The notes below the pieces were generated by a model, which was given only the letters and a program-made list of their open reading frames with translations, was not told where the DNA came from and did no database searches. Below, piece by piece: positions 52,887 through 64,000 of a DNA stretch of 64,000 bases. A program made the position numbers and the translations under genes. Origin of the DNA: Didymella arachidicola. Its lineage: Eukaryota > Ascomycota > Dothideomycetes > Pleosporales > Didymellaceae. The first letter of the stretch is position 1. Each line of letters opens with the position of its first letter. The stretch lies in NCBI GenBank assembly GCA_016630955.3, contig CM050002.1, forward strand, positions 124,001-188,000, written 5' to 3'.

Positions 52887-55775
52887 ATGAAGTCCTGCAC
52901 TTGTACTTCCTTGGACAGCCCAATCGAGGCCTCCCGACCATCATTCCATGGCCCCGATAATTCGAGGCAGGAGTCTCTTGCTCCGAGAAGACTGACCCGG
53001 AAGCCATCCAAATTGCAGACGTCCATGGAGGTGACAAGATGCAGATTTGGAAACACAAGTCGACAAGCTGCTCCAATAGGCTACGAAGAATATGTTCCGC
53101 AGAAAGACTGGAAGCCAATATATTACGCAGTATATCACGATCGTGAGGGTGCCCTCCACCACTACTTACATGCTGGCGTATCTCCGGATGCTATCGAAGG
53201 CTCAGGTATTCCGCTTCTATCTGTAGCTGCAGCGTGCGGACACCTCAACATTGCAAGGATCCTACTCGAAGCTGGCGCACAGGTCAATGCAGTCTCGAAA
53301 GATAAAGGAGACACAGCGCTACATGTCGCTGTGAAAGGCGGACGGCACGACATCATCGACTTGCTTCTCGAGCATCGAGCCAACCTAGAACTGAAGACCC
53401 AGCACTCTGGCGCGACTCCACTACACTACGCAGGGGCAGCTTCTGGCTCACTTGCGGTGGTAATGAAGCTGCTCAAGGCTGGTGCAAAATACGACGTAAA
53501 GGACTCAGAAGGCCAGACACCGGCGGCCGTGGCGCTGCATGCCAACAACCTCCACGCCGCAGTCGCGATTATCAACATGACACGCGGAAAGCCCAAACAA
53601 CTTGCCAAAGAAAAGGATATGTTACTGCATCACGTGCAAGTAACCAAAGATCGCTCCTCAATGACCAACGATCTAATTGCTGATATCTTCGCTGCTACAT
53701 GCGATCCGGACTCTACCGTCTTAGTCGAGGCTATAAAGAAGAACGATGCTAGACTTGTCGAGATGTTTTTGGGAAAGGGTGCAGATCCTCATCGCTCCAC
53801 GGCAAAGGGGCTCTTACCGATCTTCGTTGCTGTCAAGTTTGCCGACTTGCGTATCATCAGGATGCTCGTCCAGCATGGCGCAGATGTCAACGTTCGAGGT
53901 CCAGGGAATCTCGACGCACTGCAAGTTCTATTCAAGGACCTATCAGCCAGGAATGAGGGTTCCATCGTCAGTATTGTTGACTACCTGCTTGCGAAAGGTG
54001 CGGACGGCTTGGCGCTGTGTTCGGACGGCAAAACTCTTCTTCATTGTACGGTCAGCGGAGACAGTGATCACGCAAAGGTTCTCAAAATCTTGCTGAAGAA
54101 TGGCCTAGAGATCAATGCACAGGACAGCGAAGGAAACACTGCACTCCACCTTGCAGCACATAATGGGCTCACCTATTCCGCAATATGTCTGCTCGACGCA
54201 CGCGCCGATTCCACGGTCGTCGATTCCTCCAAACGAACACCGCTTTTGCGCGCCGTTCTAAAGCAGCAGTGGCCTGTTGTTCGGATCCTGGCGTGCCCTC
54301 CCGCTATGACATCGCGGGATGCGGAAGGCTCGACAGCGCTGCACTACATCGCGAGCACCATACCCAAAGATGACTCCTGGGAGGAAATTGCAGTGACCGC
54401 GAAGCTGTTCTGTGAGCAAGGCATATGCCGGAGTATGCGAGATCGCTCAGGCGCAACGCCGCTCATACAGGCAGTACGTTCACTGCCAGAGGAGGGTCTG
54501 CCTGTGGTTCAAGCCTTACTTACAGCAGGAGATAAGAAGTGGAACTGCGTGGGCCATGAGGATCATAAGAGGCGAGATGCCCTTTACTACGCTGCAACAC
54601 TAGGCAAACCTGCTTTCGCAGAAGCATTGCTCGAGTATGACGCACCTCTCGACCTCGAGGACTGGACAGACAGCAAGCGGCAGTCGGAGCTACCAGTAGC
54701 GTCCAAACACTGGATTTTGGAGCTTCTGATAAGCGCCGATCGGTCACGAACAGCGCTCAAGTCCCAAAAACAACACAGTAGCATAGGTGAAATAAGAATT
54801 GAGATCATCAAGGCTGAGCCGCGGACGATGTCAGCCTTGTCTGGGTACGGAGCGGAATGCGAGACAGAGCGCATGTCGAAAACTCCCAGCACAGTACGAA
54901 AAACGACATCGGCACAACAGCTCCAGACGTCTCCTCAGCAACGAGAGCCCGAAGCTCTTCCCCGCACATTTCCTACTCGCACTTCCAGTAAGCAGCAACG
55001 GATGCGGGGACTTGCAGAAGGCCTCCGTCGAGATGCACATGGCTCACCTACCTCGCCGACGCGTATCGAACACGCGCATCACGGAGCTGCTCAGTATACA
55101 CAACAGAGAAACAAACACATTGAGGTTGTAAGAACATCTCATCCACGACAGAATGTACCGAATACCAACGCCCAATTCCCGTCTCGAGCATCCAGCCGAC
55201 AACAAGTGGTGAAATTTGCACCGCCAGTTCCTTCCAAGCTAGGTGCTGTGGCCCCCGAAATCAAGATCGGATTACTGCAGAAGAAATCCGAAGCACCTCC
55301 ACTTATACCGGCGAAGGACATCATTGTGGCTAAGAGAAGCGTCACGCCTACTCAAGCGACTTTAGACTCTTCACAACCACATGGAGAGCCAGTGAAGCTG
55401 TTAGCGCCGGCCACACAAGTCCTTGCGAAAGCTACTGCCGAATATCACAAACGCAAGACGTCCCCATCTTCCCCACACATCAATTCAACGACGCCTACGA
55501 CCCCAGTAACAATGGTCGCCACCGACCCATCGATACACGAAGTCTTTACCCAATTTCTCTCGGCCACATCGAATGACGTAGCAGGCAAGAAATCAGTACA
55601 TCCAGCCAGAGCGGATAGTGGCGTGAGCATGCCGCAAGACAGCATGACGAAAGCTCTACCCATGCTAGACCGCACGAGTCTGACATTGGATAGGAATACA
55701 CCAAAGTCCAGACGGCAGAGTGGAGATAAACTTGCTAGCTGGCTAGCCATCAGCGGCATGCTCGACACGTTGTAG
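52887..55775 (+). CDS. Ankyrin-repeat protein
   Basis: 962 aa in one exon from the ATG at 52887 (MKSCTCTSLDSP). Residues ~75-620 are ankyrin repeats with the usual TPLH/ALH and LLL..GA signatures: IPLLSVAAACGHLNIARIL, TALHVAVKGGRHDIIDLLL, TPLHYAGAASGSLAVVMKL, LLPIFVAVKFADLRIIRML, NTALHLAAHNGLTYSAICLL, STALHYIAS and TPLIQAVRSLPEEGLPVVQ. The last ~340 residues are disordered, basic and Ser/Pro-rich. No ATPase, kinase or membrane domain is attached. Ankyrin arrays bind other proteins, so a scaffold or adaptor is the likely role. The gene sits beside the NLR relics but shows no decay. Confidence 0.85.
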   Translation: MKSCTCTSLDSPIEASRPSFHGPDNSRQESLAPRRLTRKPSKLQTSMEVTRCRFGNTSRQAAPIGYEEYVPQKDWKPIYYAVYHDREGALHHYLHAGVSPDAIEGSGIPLLSVAAACGHLNIARILLEAGAQVNAVSKDKGDTALHVAVKGGRHDIIDLLLEHRANLELKTQHSGATPLHYAGAASGSLAVVMKLLKAGAKYDVKDSEGQTPAAVALHANNLHAAVAIINMTRGKPKQLAKEKDMLLHHVQVTKDRSSMTNDLIADIFAATCDPDSTVLVEAIKKNDARLVEMFLGKGADPHRSTAKGLLPIFVAVKFADLRIIRMLVQHGADVNVRGPGNLDALQVLFKDLSARNEGSIVSIVDYLLAKGADGLALCSDGKTLLHCTVSGDSDHAKVLKILLKNGLEINAQDSEGNTALHLAAHNGLTYSAICLLDARADSTVVDSSKRTPLLRAVLKQQWPVVRILACPPAMTSRDAEGSTALHYIASTIPKDDSWEEIAVTAKLFCEQGICRSMRDRSGATPLIQAVRSLPEEGLPVVQALLTAGDKKWNCVGHEDHKRRDALYYAATLGKPAFAEALLEYDAPLDLEDWTDSKRQSELPVASKHWILELLISADRSRTALKSQKQHSSIGEIRIEIIKAEPRTMSALSGYGAECETERMSKTPSTVRKTTSAQQLQTSPQQREPEALPRTFPTRTSSKQQRMRGLAEGLRRDAHGSPTSPTRIEHAHHGAAQYTQQRNKHIEVVRTSHPRQNVPNTNAQFPSRASSRQQVVKFAPPVPSKLGAVAPEIKIGLLQKKSEAPPLIPAKDIIVAKRSVTPTQATLDSSQPHGEPVKLLAPATQVLAKATAEYHKRKTSPSSPHINSTTPTTPVTMVATDPSIHEVFTQFLSATSNDVAGKKSVHPARADSGVSMPQDSMTKALPMLDRTSLTLDRNTPKSRRQSGDKLASWLAISGMLDTL

Positions 55776-56646
55776 TTCATCTTGTCAGCCTATCCCTTCT
55801 GCGCACGCACACCTTCGCGAGCTATGTACACATCTGGCTCTGTTTTATACATACGCTTCATAGTACATGATGATACCCTGTTCTGCTTCTAAGTCGATCC
55901 TGAGCTTGTCGGTGTAGATCAACAAGTGCACCTGTTAGCGTACAGCTTACAATAAAATGTGTTCGCGACTACTTTACGTCCTTTCTAATATGTGCTTGGA
56001 TGTAGTCGCAAGGGTGCTTCACCTTACTCTATTTGTTCCCTGATAGGCTTCTCCCCTGACTCTACACGAACTTTCCATCTCCATTTTCAACAATGCGCCT
56101 GACTGTGCCATGGCCACATCATCCTTGTAGCATATGGAAGTGTCGAATAGTAAAGTTTATTACCGATATGCCCTGAGCACCTCCGGGGTTGCCCAAACTG
56201 CCCTTTTAGCCCTCGCATATCCCAACGTCGAATACTCTAATGTGTTGCCCACACTCGCAGTTCTGCAATTATTCGAATCTCCAATGATAATGCCGGAGTA
56301 CTATTTCCTGATTGACCCAGAGATTCAAGCTGTCATGCGTGACGTTCTCGTTCGAATGAGCTTCGTCAAGGCTCAGAGTACGTGATTTAAATTTGTCAGG
56401 TCAAGCATGGGGGCAAGCGAAGGCAGGCATGAGAAGCGTGTGGTACAGCACTGGTATCAAGGCAAGTGTGTCGACGGCAGACGAGGAGTCATCAACGAGT
56501 CGGTTGCTTAAAGTGATGTACGTATTAAGTATGCACTTTGGAGCTCATAGCAAGATTTGAACTAGTACATTTCACCCTTCAGACCTGCCGAACTCCCACG
56601 CTAATGCAAGACATGCGAAACGCTAATGCAGATGAAACTCTTCCCT
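55776..56646. other. Intergenic with one weak small ORF
   Basis: A frame at 56134-56385 (83 aa, MEVSNSKVYYRYALS) has a proper ATG but no recognised domain or splice partner. I do not call it. The rest holds 3' flanks of the ankyrin and HPP genes. Confidence 0.4.
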
Positions 56647-57451
56647 CTACAGCGGACCCCTCTCTAGATCGCCCGAAGTATCGCTGTTGCTGGATCGATC
56701 GGTGGGCTTGTCTTCCATTGCGGGCTTGGGTGCAGGTGCAGTCGGGGCGGTAGGTGCCGGCGGAATCTGCGCAACCCAGAATTTAGGGTATTGTCGCTGT
56801 AGATTGTTGACCAAGCACGCAGTCGACAGAACTATCATCGAGGATAACAGAAGAACTGGCAAGTAGTACCATCTCAGAGCCCAGATATGAGGGTCGACGC
56901 AGGGAATCAAGGCTGTAGCCCCGGCAGGTGGATGAGTAGTCTTGGTGAGGTGCATGACAACTAGGGCGAAAGCAGTCGCCAGGGCTGCTGCCAGCCACTG
57001 GAGTGGTGGGTAAGGGTCCTCTTGCAGGTTGAACTGGAAAATGGTTGCCATGATAACACCGATGAGTCCGCTGAAAAAGTGACCAAAGATGAGGGACCGT
57101 GGCTGGGCCAAAGGGACGTCGATGGCACCGTAGCAAAGAATTGCAGAAGCACCCTATCATTGAAGTTAGCAACACAAATTTTGAGCCTCGGGATTGGATA
57201 CTTACGAATGAGGCGACGATCGGTGGGACAAGATGTATATTATGGAAGTAGCTTGTGTGAGCAAACACGGCAATAATTGAAGCTACGCCTCCAAACGCGC
57301 CAATGAACCCCCACAGGCAGACAATCCAGGTTCGGGAGGGAGACAGGTTGGTCCCTCGGTATCCCAGCCATCTGCTAATCCATGACGGTAAATGGGAGAG
57401 TCCTCTCTGAATGACGCGCTCAGCAGGCACAAGGGGGTCCCAGATCGGCAT
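56647..57451 (-). CDS. HPP-family integral membrane protein
   Basis: Two exons, 57206-57451 and 56647-57153, with a 52-nt intron (gtaagt...gatag, phase 0). The product is 250 aa. The N terminus (MPIWDPLVPAERVIQRG) is cytosolic. About five to six hydrophobic helices follow (WIVCLWGFIGAFGGVASIIAV, GASAILCYGAI, LIFGHFFSGLIGVIMATIF, WLAAALATAFALVVMHL, YYLPVLLLSSMIVLSTACL). The name-giving motif HPPAGATALI is at residues 156-165. The C-terminal tail is Pro/Ala-rich and ends DTSGDLERGPL. HPP proteins of plants and cyanobacteria are linked to nitrite transport into plastids. In fungi the substrate is not established, so anion transport is inference. Confidence 0.9.
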
Positions 57452-58303
57452 CGTGACACTCGAGTCGGAGTCGTCCAGGAGTGGCGTGCTGGAAGTAACA
57501 ACGTCGACAGTCTAGTCGAATGTGAGGTGGAACTGGCGAGGCAAGATGAGGCGAAAGTCAAAAGAAGAGATTTGAGAAGCTTAAGTCGAAGGTAAACACG
57601 GACACTAGGAAAGGAAGGGACTTTGGCCGGACGTCACCAGCGCGGATCGAGACCAAGTAACATGCACCCCGGATTGACGGCGCGTGGCAGACGGCTTACA
57701 AACGATTATCCGCGGATAGAATTTGCTTTGTTGCACGGACAGAAGAGTATTGCGTCAGTAAGTCCTCCAGGCCTACGATACTGAATCGCGTGAAATACAT
57801 TGAGCCCCGGGAGCGACACTTGGGAGCCATGAACTTTATCTCCATCTTTAAGCACAGTCTTTGCAAAAAGCAGCTGCATGACAGCTTCCGTGATGGGCAT
57901 GGCAATAATTGTCAAAGAATGCGGAGGGATGACGCTATTAGGTAAGAGAATGTTTTTGGCCGAAGTTCGCGCGAGCTCACCGATGCCTGACGAACAAAGT
58001 CCGAAATAACACATCTTATCTCTTGCAGCATCACGACACACTCATGCTTATACAAGAAACCGTCAGATTCATCTGCATTTTCACAAAAAGCCGATAGGGA
58101 CTACCACAAGGTCAACAGCACTCTACCATGACGCGAATCGCATTTCGGTATGGTTAAAATTATCTTGAATTCTCATTTATTGACAGGTTTTGCTACGGTG
58201 CGCCGCGTCTGCCTGTAGTCTAGAAGTGCTACAAATCATGCTTCAGTGACTCGAATAAAAGACCGACCGAGACAAAAAATTCACTGGAGCCAAGTGACGT
58301 CTC
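57452..58303. other. Intergenic, 0.85 kb
   Basis: Upstream flank of the HPP gene. Overlapping minus-strand frames at 57696-58041 (111 and 69 codons) have no recognised sequence and are left uncalled. Confidence 0.4.
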
Positions 58304-59351
58304 TTAGCCCGCGCCGGACGGTATAGGATTATCTTCTAAGGAATCATCTGGTGACCACACCTTGGAGAACAGCAACCGATCACATATTACACTTGCAATC
58401 AAAATCAAAGCGAAGACCCAGATGATGAACAAAATCGTCTCATCCAAGTTAAGCATTACAAAGACTTCACGTAAGAGGTGACGAAGCCTACCAAGTGTTC
58501 CCGAGGTCTGCTCGAATGACCCAAATACTGGATGAGTCCAGACATCAAGAATAGGACTATTCCTCAAGCTTTCAAAGCAGCTGCGCCGTCATCGTTGAGT
58601 CTACCATTAAGCCTTCGCCCCTTTGCCCAATGCCTTTGTCTTTCTTCCAACGACAACGGGAGATTCCGCACTTCTGTCACTATCTTGAAGTAGTTGGACA
58701 TGCAGAGGCGTGATCTGTCATCCTTAGCGAGGACTGCACTGAGATTTTGTAGCGATAGCGTCACGAAGGGTGGGTTTTCGAGGTCGAGGTCAGCCGGCTT
58801 AGGCGTGATTCGAAAGTCCCGAAGCTTCAAGCTAGACAACCCGATACCTTTGATAATACAGTCTGCGATAGGGGTATACCTAGGAAAGATTTGCAAAAAC
58901 AGATATCATGATTGCTCAGACTATCTGTACACATCCAAGGACACGACTCAAGTCATTCGAAGTACCTCCGTACCTCTGTACCCAACGAGCTTAGAGAGGC
59001 GGATAATACAAGATAGGTGGAGGTAACAAGACGACATGTCACCACAGCGAGCTATGGAGCGTCGTCTTCAGTATGAAGAAAACGATGATGGTATAAACAT
59101 AGAGGACGTCAGTCCAGACCCAAGATAAAGGCATGCCTCAAAGCAGGAGCCTCAGCCGAACAAATAACACAACATTTCCTAGCCACGCAATATAGAGCCC
59201 AGATAGGTACCACCCGCTGATGCCTTGCTCCTTCCCAGAAGTAAACAAAGAGTATAGTGAGAGACATACCATAGAACAAGAGATTCAGCCGCGTGACATG
59301 TGGTCCGAAGACCAGCCCATCAATGTCCTGAACGTTGGCTTTGTCGTCCAT
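58304..59351 (-). pseudogene. Decayed multi-exon membrane-protein gene
   Basis: Reading the minus strand from the ATG at 59351 (MDDKANVQDIDGLVFGP), a coherent membrane protein appears in pieces. LNLLFY joins GISGWYLSGLYIAWLGNVV across a 46-nt GT-AG intron. An in-frame TGA (59138-59140) interrupts LRLLL and GMPLSWVWTDVLYVYTIIV. A later block reads TPIADCIIKGIGLSSLKLRDF and FKIVTEVRNLPLSLEERQRH, then shifts frame near 58575 into SFESLRNSPILDVWTHPV and ETILFIIWVFALILIASVI. Three or more hydrophobic helices are visible. Stops and shifts that splicing does not remove point to a pseudogene, but a more complex exon structure, possibly with an upstream exon near 59519, is not excluded. Family not recognised. 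Confidence 0.45.
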
Positions 59352-60730
59352 TAGTCCAAGACCGACGCAATGAGCTCGTATCACCACTGTACGCACCTAT
59401 TGTTGTTGAATATGTCACCAGATCTTACGGGCACGGTGCGTTTCTTGAGGAAATGTTACTTAAAAGGCAGACTCGTGAAGAGTCCAAGAACGAGACCGCT
59501 GATGTTTAAGATGCTCATGGTTTTATCGAAGGGATGTCCTGGGGAGTATTAGGTGACTGTAGAAGAATTAAAGATTACGGGAAATAAGCTGGGTTGAGTG
59601 GTTCTTGTGAATTAGTGTGTGCGGGCAGAGGCAAGGCGTAGAAAAGAGGGACTACGTTTCTTCCTATCTAATGAGGGGAAGAGGGAATATACACCCTACA
59701 GATGATTATGTAACAGAGCACGTGATGCTGGCTAACAATTAGGAAGCACGGGCTTGGACAAATAGAAGAGGTTCGTAGGTGGGGCATAAAATGAATGTTA
59801 GTATCCTTGCGGTAATAGCAAAAGTTTGACAGTAGAAGCGGCAGAAACAGGTTATATTTCGTTCACGGGTTTTCAAAGGGTAGATTGCCCTCATTATAAT
59901 CTGGTGTTGCACCGATATACTTGTTGAGCAGCAGAAAGTTCGAAACAACAGCCTGATTAAAAATTGTAGCGAGCACGGCCTATTTTTTACTCGAACGGTG
60001 CGTGAAAAGTTGTCAACTACCTCCCATCTAAGCTCAATTTTGGCTCTCTCCGCGGCGCAAGAGTACACGTAACTTGGGAGTGACATGTTGATGCTCACAA
60101 TTCGAGTGACTGGTCGAACACAGCGCGGCAGCCGGGCTCCGGTGTGGCTAGCGGCGTCTGCAGCAGCTACAAAACCCCACAGCGCCCCGCCGAACTTTTT
60201 TCCCTCAACGGCCTGCCTCGCCAACGCTGCGTTTCTCTGCACCCACACAGACACTGCTCGCAGTCGTCCTACCCTGCAGATGAGAAATTCGGAGTAATCT
60301 TCACCATTTGTGCTTCTGCACTACTGCCCGTAAGGGCCTGGCGTGACTCACGTCTGTACTCGGCATCAGAAAACTCAGGGCCCAGGACGCTGCGTGGGAA
60401 ACCTTGCAGCGGAAACGGTGTCCCTATGGGAGTCGGTGCGAAGATTGTGTGCTCTTCGGAGTGACACTGTAGTACAATACGCAGCATGCTTGACTTCGAG
60501 TAGCTTCGGCGAAAGAGGAAGGGTATCATTCGATTCTGATTACTCTGGCAAGGCAGGCCGTTCACCTTTTTTTTATCTTTATGTAAGTTTGCGGCTGCGC
60601 CTGCACCTCCACTGGTTCCAGGATACTACTAACGAATACTTTATACTGATTTCGAATCCCCGAAGCTACTCGTACCACGACTCGACATGCCGCCTACGCC
60701 GTCCTAAGCATTCTTCTCTTCGTCCCGAGA
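59352..60730. other. Intergenic, 1.4 kb
   Basis: Open frames here (for example 59739-60254 minus) show no domain and are interrupted by AT-rich sequence. I see no convincing gene. Confidence 0.45.
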
Positions 60731-61544
60731 CTATTTGAGGTCCGCTTCCTCCGCCGCTTCTTTTGCGAACATGACGTCTGTTCGCATGGTGTACTTTGTT
60801 CCGCTCACGACGTCGTCACCGGAGTGGAGGAGGAAGCGGTGCTGAAACATGAGCACACGGCCATACTTTGGTTTTACGTCGAAGCGTTTTTGCATATTGT
60901 AGGAGTGGAAGGTAGTGGCACCTCCTTTGAGCGGTTCTTGGCCTCTGCTATCGTCCGCATCATTTAGATACAGGTGCAGCGTAAAGTACGACCGCTCTTT
61001 ACGATCTGGCGTTTCGTAGGTGCCGTCGCAATGCGCTTGAAACGTCAGCATAAAAGCAGGCTGTTGGGGTGGCATACTCACGCTTGAAGTACTCTCCACC
61101 CACATACTTCAGAAATCTCATTCGTTCGTTCAGCCGTGTCAGCTTCCATGTTTCTTTCCTCTTGACAGGTCCGTTCCCTGTGACATTTGGCCGATGTTTC
61201 AGCTCATGAATCTCTGGCACTGCATCCTCGATCCTAGCCCACAGCTTCGCCACCAGATCTCGGTCATCCCAGATGATGCGCCCGCATTTCCTTGTGTCCT
61301 CATACATGGCCTGCATGCCACCGCCAATGTTAATCATGGCTCGCTCCCACTGTCCATCAGTGGTTGACTCCGCGGCAGCAATCAGCTCGTCACACTCTTT
61401 TTCTGAAAGCACCCCATCGAGGACGACAGCCCAGAGATCATCGTAGTATGGCAGGATGTCTTCCTTCCTTAGATCGATGTCTGTCCGGGTCAGGTTGGGC
61501 GCAGGGCCCGCGAGGAAGCCCTCGGGCAATGTCGGTGGGGCCAT
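60731..61544 (-). CDS. 2-oxoglutarate/Fe(II)-dependent dioxygenase (prolyl-4-hydroxylase-like)
   Basis: Two exons, 61082-61544 and 60731-61035, with a 46-nt intron (gtgagt...caag, phase 1). The product is 255 aa from MAPPTLPEGFLAG. An in-frame ATG at 61586 would add MFVYHSVRRLSTAA, a possible mitochondrial presequence, so the start is open. The Fe(II) ligands lie in the order expected for the double-stranded β-helix: His156 and Asp158 (KPHCDGTYE) and His225 (RFLLHSGDDV). Arg239 (KYTMRTDVMF) is the likely 2-oxoglutarate binder. EYFKPHCDGTYETPDRKERS and KGGATTFHSY are typical of small fungal P4H-like oxygenases. The likely reaction is hydroxylation of a protein or small molecule; the substrate is unknown. 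Confidence 0.88.
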
Positions 61545-62414
61545 GGCTGCGGTGCTTAGTCTACGAACTGAATGGTAAACAAACAATGAATGTCTGCGAA
61601 AATTGACAAAGGTCGGATACTTTAATGCTCATGTAAAAGAACAAATGTAACGCTTTATAGCGAGCTACTGGGCTGTGAAAGCTGATGCCTGAACGGCTGA
61701 GCACTAAAGATGAAGTTCCAGCCATCGATATGACTCCACGTTGACTGCGCAGCGGTGGAGGCGGCCAGGCTGAGCGAGAAAGCAACCTGCGCTCGTGCAG
61801 CTGCATCTGTACCGTGGAACGGGTTCGTCTTTGGTTAAGAGCGGCGACAAAGCGGACGGAGCTACTGCAGGAACACAACAACGCTCCTTCCCTTGCCTTG
61901 TTTGGGTTTCAGGCTCTCCACTCCTTCTCGTGCAGTTCCATCTACATCATCACTTCGCTCGCAGCTTTAGCCACGGGTCGTGCGCGCGACCGTTGCATTC
62001 ATCGTTCTCACTGATCACAATCGCGTCTCCAAAAGTTCTCCTATCGCGACGCGCTGCGGCTCTTTCTCCAGTGGATCCCTAACGGGTGGCTGACATGAAC
62101 GCATCCCTGTCGCCGTGCCAAGTGACTGCGCAACTACGTCTGGCCTAATTTCCCGACTTCACCGTCGATTCTCACGTCGATTGGGGCGCGCAAACACGCC
62201 AACGACCCCGCGACACTCGCTCAACACCTGACCGTTCTCCTTTCGCCGTTTCGCTGCTCCGTCACTCGCTCATCCGCCGCTGTCCGCACGCAATTGCTGT
62301 GGGCTCCACGCCCTTTTCCGCCCAACACCGCGTCTATCGATACCCTCTATTCTTTGACCTCCAGCGAACGATCGCGCGCTTTTCACTACTGCGATCTCTC
62401 GAAACACCGCCGCC
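61545..62414. other. Divergent promoter region
   Basis: About 870 bp between the oxygenase (-) and the RAX1-like gene (+). C/T-rich toward the RAX1 start. No gene seen. Confidence 0.5.
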
Positions 62415-63616
62415 ATGTCTGGCGAAATCGAGCGACCGCACCACAGTGCGCAGATGATCGAGCGGAATCGTTTCCCGACTCTGTTTGAAGTGTTGAGCCG
62501 CAAGACGGTAGCACCGCTCGATCTTTTCTCCTTCTACATCTACATGCGCGATCAGCAGCGTTCAGTCGACTACTTGGACTTCTGGTAGGGTCAATGCGCA
62601 AAACGGCAGTTGAGGCAACGGCTAACAAACAGTAGGCTCGACGTCTCCCAGCATCTTCAACTATGTAGATTGTACGTCAGACGCTTGCATAGGAGCCTGG
62701 TCGAAGACACACCGGAGATTGAGAAGGCTTCAAAGAGGTCTTCCTACATGCAGGATTTGAACGATGCTGGAGAGGGCCCCTCCAACGAAAAGGACATGCT
62801 AGCGGACTCACAAAGAGTGTCGGCGTACCTCAGATCGAACCACCCGAGTAGGAATCACTCGCCGCAGAACAGCCAGGGGAGCAACCAGAGCCATGATCCA
62901 CCACGGCCCAGCTTTGGCATGACCCCAGGAGACTCGACGTCGCCAGGGCAGCTATCGTCGGCCGACAACGGGCAGCCCCGTAGAGAAGACTTGCGCGCAT
63001 CCGCTGAGAAGATCCTCTACACGTACCTGCTACCTGGGTCGGAAAGGGAGATTATCATTCCACAGAGCATCCTGAACGATGTGCAGAATGCAATTGAGGG
63101 ACCCGAGCAGCGTTCAGACCCGGAACTGTTTGACCAAGCTAAGGACTACGTCTTCCAAGCCATGGAGCGAGACGCGTTTCCTGGGTTCTTGCAGAACAAG
63201 GGCCTTGGAAACCTGGTGCCTGCAAGCATGATGATGCGGCTCATCGCCGGACTGATCAGTTTCTTTGCTGCCGTGTGGACGGCATTTGTTCTGATTTTCC
63301 TCGACAAGTCACGCACGACGAGATGTTGGGTATGTGTTGTGCACTGTTTGTGATGGATGGCGTTGCTAACTAGGCACAGCTCATTCTTCCCTTCTTCATC
63401 GCCATCTACCTCATCATCACACACCAGTACATGCTCGACCCGCTCATTGCGATAGCAGGATACAGCGAGTACACGATCTTCGACTTCAACAAGATCAGGG
63501 AGCGGTTCGTGTTGAAGACGCTCCGTCGGCGAGCGTTGACCGTGCTGGCTCTCTTCGCGATGGTGCTGGCGGCCGTGTGCTGTCTTTTTATTCTGGTGCC
63601 CGGCAAGCGACTATGA
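62415..63616 (+). CDS. RAX1: RAX1-like RGS/membrane protein
   Basis: Three exons: 62415-62584, 62636-63329 and 63380-63616, with introns of 51 nt and 50 nt. The product is 366 aa. The N-terminal half is an RGS-like domain interrupted by a Ser/Asn-rich loop: FPTLFEVLSRKTVAPLDLF, SFYIYMRDQQRSVDYLDFWL, then after the loop EDLRASAEKILYTYLLPG, IIIPQSILNDVQNAIEG and ELFDQAKDYVFQAMERDAFP. Three C-terminal membrane helices are at ~259-279 (LIAGLISFFAAVWTAFVLIF), ~289-302 and ~340-361 (ALTVLALFAMVLAAVCCLFI). This layout is that of Rax1, which in yeast forms a complex with Rax2 at old growth sites to guide bipolar budding. In filamentous fungi it is thought to act in polarity. The symbol rests on domain order and signature motifs. 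Confidence 0.85.
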
Positions 63617-64000
63617 GCGCGGTCGGTGTTTTGCAATGTTTAATGCCCATTTCGCGATACCTGGCGTAGTATTTCCTAATCGGCTCGGCAGGCTGTTTCT
63701 CATGTCAACTTGGATTGCGATTCTGGCCTCGGCATGGACCGCATGGCCATGCACCCTGAGCACGGCGTTCGGTTCGGTCCAGTCACTAGATAGTCTGCGC
63801 TCAGCGGCTCACACGAATTGCATTCTCTGCTGTCTATCTCGATGCGTGTCACGTGCATTGTGTTTTCTGACAGCGTGGAGTCGTGGACGTCGGTTGCCAA
63901 TCGTCGTGCAGGCCGTTGGCATGTGGAGCTGCAGGGAGTGGAGGCCCATGCGCGGCAATGACGTGCCGCCGCCGAACTTCTGCATCGAACTGCAGCTGCC
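63617..64000. other. 3' flank of RAX1-like gene to window end
   Basis: 384 bp. No start of a further gene can be supported. Confidence 0.5.

Noticed and set aside
59739..60254. 171-codon minus-strand frame
   Set aside because: No domain, unusual composition and no conserved segments; judged random.

Overview
This window is nuclear DNA of a filamentous ascomycete (Pezizomycotina). Most coding genes carry short 45-75 nt GT-AG introns with CTAAC/CTGAC-like branch points. The gene set includes ATG2, Clr2, a RAX1-like protein, a CECR1/ADGF deaminase, serine-rich wall and secreted proteins, and relics of fungal NLR/STAND genes. Transposons include Fot1/pogo-like elements and a Tad-like LINE whose stop codons fit repeat-induced point mutation (RIP). 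The gene style suggests Dothideomycetes, but that is inference; no marker gene is present.

Layout. 1-4.9 kb: the 3' end of a zinc alcohol dehydrogenase gene facing a 1318-aa serine-rich protein with two C-terminal membrane segments. 6.3-10 kb: a nest of two pogo-like DNA transposons. The inner element (6361-8186) sits inside an outer element (6303-9990), and both transposases are broken. 10.3-12.8 kb: a disrupted conserved hypothetical gene and an acidic orphan. 15.4-18.6 kb: a 1041-aa secreted Ser/Pro-rich wall-like protein built from tandem repeats. 20-24 kb: two Ser/Thr-rich secreted or single-pass membrane proteins and a small Cys-rich ORF. 25-37.5 kb: the conserved core, with Clr2 (+), ATG2 (-) and an ADGF-type adenosine deaminase (+). 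40-43.6 kb: a seven-exon conserved fungal protein and a Cys-rich hypothetical. 44-46.9 kb: an orphan and a small secreted protein. 47.7-50.7 kb: an accessory graveyard with an NB-ARC fragment, an HhH-GPD glycosylase-like gene, a STAND N-terminal fragment and a degenerate LINE. 52.9-63.6 kb: an ankyrin protein, an HPP-family membrane protein, a decayed membrane-protein gene, a 2OG-Fe(II) oxygenase and a RAX1-like protein.

Most genes are independent housekeeping or surface functions with no sign of a biosynthetic cluster. The accessory parts (6-10 kb, 43.7-52 kb, 58-59.4 kb) are where transposons, RIP-like decay and broken immune-type genes concentrate. Exon joins were worked out by hand from splice-site motifs and reading phase. 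They are predictions, not transcript-supported models.
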